From: Flavobacteriaceae bacterium
Lineage (GTDB): Bacteria; Bacteroidota; Bacteroidia; Flavobacteriales; Flavobacteriaceae
Direction of reading: 5' to 3'
Assembly (NCBI GenBank): GCA_018608735.1
Contig: JABAYZ010000094.1
Coordinates: 1-10,440, forward strand
Length of the DNA stretch: 10,440 nucleotides
The translations under genes and the position numbers were made by a program. The notes under the pieces are model-generated. The model had not been told where the DNA came from and ran no database searches. It was given only the letters and a program-made list of their open reading frames with translations. Each line of letters starts with the position of its first letter. Positions within the stretch are counted from its first letter, which is position 1. Positions 7,006-10,440 of the stretch are shown here, in pieces.

Positions 7006-7503
7006 ATGACAAAAATTTTATTACTCTCGGATACGCACAGCTATATGGGAGAAGAGATTCTTAAATATGTAAAACAAGCGGACGAGGTTTGGCATGCTGG
7101 TGATATTGGCGACCTAAAGGTTACAGATGCTATAAAGGCATTGAAACCTTTACGCGCTGTTTATGGCAATATAGACAATGCTGAAGCACGCTTAGAATTT
7201 CCAGAACATTTGTTATTCAGATGTGAAGGGGTTAAAGTATGGATTACGCATATTGGTGGCTATCCAGGGCGATATGCAGCTGCTGTTCGAGATCGGATAA
7301 AAGTGCATACTCCCAACCTATTTATCTGTGGACACTCGCATATATTAAAAGTAATTAATGATAAAAAACTCAATCTATTACATATGAATCCTGGTGCCGC
7401 AGGTACACATGGGTTTCATAAGGTTCGTACTATGTTGCGGTTTGAAATTTCGGGCGAAAAGATTCAGAACCTTGAGGTCATTGAATTTAAACGAAAACCA
7501 TAA
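7006..7503 (+). CDS. YfcE/MJ0936-type metallophosphoesterase
   Basis: 165-residue single-domain calcineurin-like phosphoesterase that should bind two divalent metal ions and hydrolyse phosphate mono- or diesters in the cytoplasm. The metal-binding series is complete: SDTH (8-11; D9, H11), GDIGD (32-36; D33), GNID (54-57; N55), THIGG (81-85; H82) and GHSH (109-112; H110, H112). The closing NPGAAG (128-133) is typical of the YfcE group. No signal peptide or membrane segment is seen. The physiological substrate is unknown for most of these proteins and cannot be told here. The gene stands alone, divergent from truA, and a two-way hairpin terminator begins at its stop codon. Confidence 0.92.
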   Translation: MTKILLLSDTHSYMGEEILKYVKQADEVWHAGDIGDLKVTDAIKALKPLRAVYGNIDNAEARLEFPEHLLFRCEGVKVWITHIGGYPGRYAAAVRDRIKVHTPNLFICGHSHILKVINDKKLNLLHMNPGAAGTHGFHKVRTMLRFEISGEKIQNLEVIEFKRKP

Positions 7504-7534
7504 AAAAACCCCGAGAAATCTCAGGGTTTTTTTT
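7502..7534. terminator. bidirectional intrinsic terminator, phosphoesterase and DUF4293 genes
   Basis: Arms AAAAACCC (7504-7511) and GGGTTTTT (7524-7531) extend inward through GAG/CTC with one C-A mismatch. An A-run on the left and a T-run (7527-7534) on the right make it work in both directions. It overlaps the stop codon of the phosphoesterase gene and lies 25 bases after the end of the minus-strand DUF4293 gene. Confidence 0.88.
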
Positions 7535-7558
7535 CGCACTAATTTTCACTAAAATCAT

Positions 7559-7966
7559 TTATCTCAACCGATCCACTGATTTTACAAGCGCCTCATCCTT
7601 TTTTATGGCCTTATTGGAAAAAACCAATAATACGATAGATAAAACAGGAAGAAGCAACCCAATACCTTTCTCAGAATTCGCAGTTTCTCCAGATACAGTT
7701 AGCAATCGATATATAAATAATCCTAGTAAAATTAAGTTTAATATAATATTTAAACGCCCCAACACAAATTGGGTTTGTCTTGTTTTAAATAAAAAAATAG
7801 AGATCAAGGACAACAAGGCTGATGCTGAAAATAAAATCATATACTCTATTGAATCAAATGCAAATTCAATACTCGCTTCTGTATTTCGTACAGGCAAAAA
7901 TTGAGATAGCCCCCCAGAACAAATAGCGGCTAATAATAAATATAATGTTTGAATTCTTTGAAGCAT
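7559..7966 (-). CDS. DUF4293 family four-helix membrane protein
   Basis: 135-residue integral membrane protein of a family found in Bacteroidota, of unknown function. Four hydrophobic helices lie near 5-25, 41-60, 67-88 and 100-117, and the protein ends in a short charged tail (KKDEALVKSVDRLR). The frame is open back to an ATG at 8074, but I use the ATG at 7966. MLQRIQTLYLLLAA is the family's normal N-terminus, the 36 extra residues are AT-rich translated spacer, and a TAnnTTTG promoter element at 7985-7992 lies between the two candidate starts. It is divergent from rho, a pairing I recall as common in flavobacteria, and convergent with the phosphoesterase gene. No catalytic residues are visible, so no function is proposed. 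Confidence 0.88.
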   Translation of the reverse strand: MLQRIQTLYLLLAAICSGGLSQFLPVRNTEASIEFAFDSIEYMILFSASALLSLISIFLFKTRQTQFVLGRLNIILNLILLGLFIYRLLTVSGETANSEKGIGLLLPVLSIVLLVFSNKAIKKDEALVKSVDRLR

Positions 7967-7984
7967 TCTTGATTTGATGTTCGA

Positions 7985-7992
7985 CAAAAATA
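7985..7992 (-). promoter_or_regulatory. candidate Bacteroidetes -7 element for the DUF4293 gene
   Basis: On the minus strand this reads TATTTTTG, a full TAnnTTTG match. It would place the transcription start near 7979, a dozen bases before the ATG at 7966, and rules against the longer open frame starting at 8074. The -33 region is A-rich without a clear TTG. Confidence 0.5.
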
Positions 7993-8136
7993 ATAGTTTC
8001 TTTTTTATTACATCTATAAAAAGTTTAAAAATAAAGTTGTATAATTGCATATATAATGGCGAAACCAAACTCAATTCGCTTTACTCAATTTACAATAAAA
8101 ATCACTTCTTCATAAAATCATTACAAATAATTAAGC

Positions 8137-8154
8137 TCTTTAATTAATTAAAGA
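8137..8154. repeat. 18-bp perfect palindrome before rho
   Basis: TCTTTAATTAATTAAAGA is identical on both strands and ends 23 bases before the rho ATG. It is a candidate operator or a leader-RNA hairpin near the rho ribosome-binding region. The surrounding 210-base divergent spacer is very AT-rich, so chance is possible. No full TAnnTTTG promoter for rho was found in that spacer. Confidence 0.5.
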
Positions 8155-8177
8155 TTTAAAATTAACTCACATAGATA

Positions 8178-9821
8178 ATGTTTGAAATTTCACAACTAAA
8201 AGAAAAGAAACTCCCTGAACTACAAGAAATTGCAAAAGAACTAAAGGTTCCTAAATTCAAGAGTTTAAAAAAAATTGACCTCGTATATCAAATACTCGAT
8301 TTACAAGCTACCAATCCTACAATCGTTACACCTGCTGCATCGGATGTAAAAACTCCAAGACCAAGGAGAGAACGCATCTCAAAACCAGAAGCGAGACCAG
8401 CTGTAAATGCAGCACAAAAAAAGGAAACTCCTACTGAAAACAAATCACTCAAGGCAACAGCTGAAACCAAACCAACGGAAAAATCAGAGACAAAGCCTGA
8501 GACCAAAGTAGAATCTAATGGAGCGCCTAAAATTAATCCAAGGCCTCAAAAACAAAAAAACCCAAATCAAAACCCAAACCAAAAACAGAATCCAAATCAA
8601 AACCCTAATCAAAAACAAAACCCGAACCAAAAAAACCCAAATCAAAAACACGGCAATAACGGAAACAAAGACACTCGTAACCGCTATAAAGAACCTGATT
8701 TTGAATTTGATGCCATCATTGAAAGTGAAGGCGTATTGGACGTGATGCAAGATGGCTATGGCTTTTTAAGATCTTCTGATTATAATTACCTTTCATCTCC
8801 AGATGATATTTATGTATCTCAATCACAAATTCGTTTATTTGGATTAAAAAATGGAGATACCGTGTTAGGACATGTACGTCCACCAAAAGAAGGTGAAAAA
8901 TATTTTCCACTTATTAGAGTGAGTAAAATTAACGGACTCGATCCTCAAGCGGTTAGAGATCGTGTTGCATTTGAACACTTAACACCGCTTTTCCCAAAAG
9001 AAAAATTTAATATCGCCGAAAAACAAAGTACAATTTCTACTCGAATTATGGACTTGTTTTCTCCAATCGGAAAAGGCCAACGTGGTATGATTGTATCACA
9101 ACCAAAAACGGGAAAAACAATGCTTCTTAAAGATGTTGCCAACGGAATTGCGGCCAACCACCCAGAAGTATATCAAATGATTTTATTGATTGATGAACGT
9201 CCTGAAGAAGTGACGGATATGCAACGTAATGTTCGTGGCGAGGTGATTGCTTCTACGTTTGACAAGGAAGCACATGAGCATGTGAAAATTGCAAATATCG
9301 TTTTGGAAAAAGCAAAACGTCTTGTAGAATGTGGTTATGATGTGGTGATTCTTTTAGATTCGATCACACGTTTGGCACGTGCTTACAATACGGTTCAGCC
9401 GGCTTCTGGAAAAATTTTAAGTGGTGGTGTAGATGCGAATGCACTTCATAAACCAAAACGATTTTTTGGAGCAGCTCGAAATATAGAAAATGGAGGATCC
9501 CTTACCATTATTGCTACGGCATTAACGGAAACGGGTTCTAAAATGGACGAGGTGATCTTTGAAGAATTCAAAGGAACTGGAAACATGGAACTTCAATTGG
9601 ATCGTAAAATATCCAACCGTCGTATTTTCCCAGCCATTGATCTTACTTCATCGAGTACACGAAGAGACGACCTGTTGTTAGATGAGAAAACCATCAAACG
9701 TATGTGGGTAATGCGAAAATACCTTGCAGACATGAATCCTGTGGAAGCGATGGAATTTATTAATGATCGTTTCAAACAAACGCGAAACAATGATGAGTTT
9801 TTAATCTCCATGAATGGGTAG
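8178..9821 (+). CDS. rho: transcription termination factor Rho with disordered N/Q-rich insertion
   Basis: Hexameric RNA-dependent ATPase/helicase that ends transcription at factor-dependent sites. 547 residues, well above the roughly 420 of E. coli Rho, because of an insertion between the N-terminal helical domain (about 3-43) and the RNA-binding cold-shock-like domain (about 176-250, with DGYGFLRSS at 192-200). The insertion (about 44-172) is rich in K, P, T, N and Q and contains six NPNQ units at 128-156. The ATPase core is intact: GMIVSQPKTGKT (303-314, Walker A), LLIDERPEEVTDM (336-348, catalytic Glu), ILLDS (391-395, Walker B), LSGGVDANALHKPKRF (414-429, Q/R loops) and GAARNIENGG (431-440, arginine finger). 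ATG at 8178 gives the normal MFEISQLKEKKLPELQEIAK. In Bacteroides thetaiotaomicron, a disordered region of Rho is reported to drive condensate formation; similar behaviour here is inference. A strong terminator follows. Confidence 0.97.
   Translation: MFEISQLKEKKLPELQEIAKELKVPKFKSLKKIDLVYQILDLQATNPTIVTPAASDVKTPRPRRERISKPEARPAVNAAQKKETPTENKSLKATAETKPTEKSETKPETKVESNGAPKINPRPQKQKNPNQNPNQKQNPNQNPNQKQNPNQKNPNQKHGNNGNKDTRNRYKEPDFEFDAIIESEGVLDVMQDGYGFLRSSDYNYLSSPDDIYVSQSQIRLFGLKNGDTVLGHVRPPKEGEKYFPLIRVSKINGLDPQAVRDRVAFEHLTPLFPKEKFNIAEKQSTISTRIMDLFSPIGKGQRGMIVSQPKTGKTMLLKDVANGIAANHPEVYQMILLIDERPEEVTDMQRNVRGEVIASTFDKEAHEHVKIANIVLEKAKRLVECGYDVVILLDSITRLARAYNTVQPASGKILSGGVDANALHKPKRFFGAARNIENGGSLTIIATALTETGSKMDEVIFEEFKGTGNMELQLDRKISNRRIFPAIDLTSSSTRRDDLLLDEKTIKRMWVMRKYLADMNPVEAMEFINDRFKQTRNNDEFLISMNG
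8559..8645 (+). repeat. in-frame NPNQ repeat tract within rho
   Basis: Six NPNQ units, joined by KQ or K: residues 128-131, 132-135, 138-141, 142-145, 148-151 and 153-156. The first two 10-residue blocks (NPNQNPNQKQ) are the same at protein level and nearly so in DNA, with synonymous changes such as AAT/AAC and CCA/CCT/CCG. This suggests a recent but not brand-new expansion that may vary in copy number. Confidence 0.85.
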
Positions 9822-9844
9822 TTAGATATTCATTTTTAATTCAT

Positions 9845-9878
9845 AAAAAAAGCCTTTCGATGTCGAGAGGCTTTTTTT
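9845..9878. terminator. bidirectional intrinsic terminator between rho and the small lipoprotein gene
   Basis: The arms at 9845-9860 and 9863-9878 pair over 16 positions with a single T-G wobble, flanked by seven A on the left and seven T on the right, so it works in both directions. It lies 23 bases after the rho stop and 3 bases after the stop of the minus-strand lipoprotein gene. That placement supports the latter as a real transcription unit. Confidence 0.9.
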
Positions 9879-9881
9879 ATG

Positions 9882-10022
9882 TTACAAGAAGTCAGAGAGT
9901 TTGTGGAGTTGGTTCAGAGATTCAGAAAGAACGTTTTCTTCTTGAAGGTCATCACTACAATTAAATAGAACTAGAGTAACTATTGAAATAGCCATAATTT
10001 TAAAAATGTTTTTTGTTTTCAT
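9882..10022 (-). CDS. 46-residue predicted lipoprotein
   Basis: Small gene, ATG at 10022 to TAA at 9882. The product starts MKTKNIFKIMAIS, with a basic n-region, a hydrophobic core (about 6-20) and Cys22 in the lipobox-like LFNC (19-22). Asn just before the Cys is less usual than G, A or S. The mature chain of only 25 residues begins C-S-D-D, resembling the lipoprotein export signal (Ser/acidic residues after Cys) that sends lipoproteins to the cell surface in Flavobacteriia. The rest (LQEENVLSESLNQLHKLSDF) looks like one amphipathic helix. It lies between the rho and rpsT terminators, so it is probably its own unit or fed by read-through from rpsT. A hairpin starts 3 bases past its stop. No known family recognised; it could be a remnant of a longer lipoprotein. 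Confidence 0.65.
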   Translation of the reverse strand: MKTKNIFKIMAISIVTLVLFNCSDDLQEENVLSESLNQLHKLSDFL

Positions 10023-10093
10023 AACTAAGAGTTTTTAGGTTTAAATCATTTTTTTATTTTATGAAAAGATTGTGGAGCCGTGTTTTAAACACA

Positions 10094-10127
10094 AAAAATC
10101 CTTTGAAGCGCGCTTCAAAGGATTTTT
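10094..10127 (-). terminator. rpsT terminator, 17-bp perfect hairpin
   Basis: A perfect 34-base palindrome centred between 10110 and 10111 (AAAAATCCTTTGAAGCG and its reverse complement), with an A-run on the left that becomes the U-tract of a minus-strand transcript. It lies 53 bases past the rpsT stop. A shorter T-run on the right could also stop plus-strand read-through. Confidence 0.87.
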
Positions 10128-10180
10128 AAATTTTATGATATTACTAATGTCAACCTATATAGGATGCCAAAGTATATGTA

Positions 10181-10432
10181 TTATAGTGCTGCAACAAATT
10201 TAGATAAACCAGACTTTAGGTTTGCCGCTTTGTTATCGTGAATGATGTTGTTTTTGGCCAACTTGTCAATCATTGAAGACACGGTTGAAAATGATTTCTG
10301 TGCTTCTTTTTTATCAGTGAGTTCACGCAAATTTTTAATTGCATTACGCGTCGTTTTGTGCTGGTACTTGTTCAGTACGCGCTTGGACTCGTTACTTCTA
10401 ATTCTTTTTAAAGCTGACTTATGATTTGCCAT
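10181..10432 (-). CDS. rpsT: 30S ribosomal protein S20
   Basis: 83-residue basic, all-helical protein that binds the 5' domain and the 3' minor-domain helix of 16S rRNA early in small-subunit assembly. It has the characteristic start MANHKSALKRIRSNESKRVLNKY and the end NKAANLKSGLSKFVAAL, with lysine and arginine spread along the long helices. Length matches the family (about 83-90). ATG at 10432 is only 8 bases from the window edge, so its promoter is outside. It is followed by a perfect hairpin terminator and is probably monocistronic. rpsT near rho and DUF4293 is an arrangement I recall from flavobacteria. Confidence 0.97.
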   Translation of the reverse strand: MANHKSALKRIRSNESKRVLNKYQHKTTRNAIKNLRELTDKKEAQKSFSTVSSMIDKLAKNNIIHDNKAANLKSGLSKFVAAL

Positions 10433-10440
10433 AATTCTTA

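Noticed and set aside
7967..8074. Longer start for the DUF4293 gene at 8074
   Set aside because: The extension is AT-rich spacer, a promoter-like TATTTTTG lies inside it, and the family begins at MLQRIQ.
8559..8645. CRISPR-like short repeats
   Set aside because: The repeats are in-frame NPNQ codons inside rho with no unique spacers of constant length.
8484..8750. Antisense open frame opposite the rho insertion, rich in V, L, I, F and W
   Set aside because: It is the mirror of a low-complexity A- and C-rich sense tract; such composition gives hydrophobic antisense frames by default. No start context or family match.
10080..10092. GTGTTT-T-AAACAC inverted repeat as an operator for the small lipoprotein gene
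   Set aside because: Short, AT-rich and directly next to the rpsT terminator; no clear promoter around it to place it.
10154..10163. CCTATATAGG palindrome after rpsT
   Set aside because: Ten bases only, not linked to a promoter or to the strong hairpin; could be chance.
10133..10204. Short plus-strand frame of about 22 codons beginning ATG ATA TTA
   Set aside because: Overlaps the end of rpsT, no signal peptide or family, too short to support.
1..10440. Mobile elements, defence genes, integrase sites or a novel gene cluster
   Set aside because: No transposase, recombinase, long direct repeats or composition shift seen; all main genes belong to core Bacteroidota families.

Overview
The window reads as chromosomal housekeeping DNA from a member of the Bacteroidota, most likely a Flavobacteriaceae-type marine or soil bacterium. 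The evidence is low GC, the absence of clear Shine-Dalgarno sequences before starts, promoter elements of the Bacteroidetes form TAnnTTTG, lineage-typical families (DUF1599, the BT_3928-type DoxX protein, DUF4293), a Rho factor with a long asparagine/glutamine-rich insertion, and a lipoprotein whose mature end begins Cys-Ser-Asp-Asp.

Layout. From 1 to 2656 a minus-strand operon runs DUF1599 protein, DoxX-like membrane protein, then a Dpp/Opp-type ABC permease cut by the left edge; the spacers are 4-5 bases. Divergent from it, folP (dihydropteroate synthase) and cdaA (diadenylate cyclase) run rightwards from 2763 to 4417. They converge on a minus-strand pair, truA and an MsbA-like ABC exporter (6925 down to 4420), whose coding regions overlap by 20 bases. 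Divergent from truA is a small YfcE-like metallophosphoesterase (7006-7503) ending in a two-way terminator. On the other side of that terminator is a DUF4293 membrane protein (minus), divergent from rho (8178-9821). rho ends at another two-way terminator shared with a previously uncalled 46-residue lipoprotein (minus, 9882-10022). The window closes with rpsT (ribosomal protein S20, minus) and its own perfect terminator hairpin.

The genes do not form one pathway. They cover folate synthesis, c-di-AMP signalling, tRNA pseudouridylation, transcription termination, translation and membrane transport. Three genes appear to use non-ATG starts (TTG for the permease and truA, GTG for cdaA), and two starts are better placed downstream of the longest open frame (folP at 2763, the DUF4293 gene at 7966).

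I found no mobile element, CRISPR array, defence island, tRNA or rRNA. The most interesting items are the hidden small lipoprotein, the NPNQ-repeat disordered insertion in Rho, the inverted repeats in the rho and folP upstream regions, and the overlapping face-to-face promoters between truA and the phosphoesterase gene. I see no convincing undescribed multi-gene system here.
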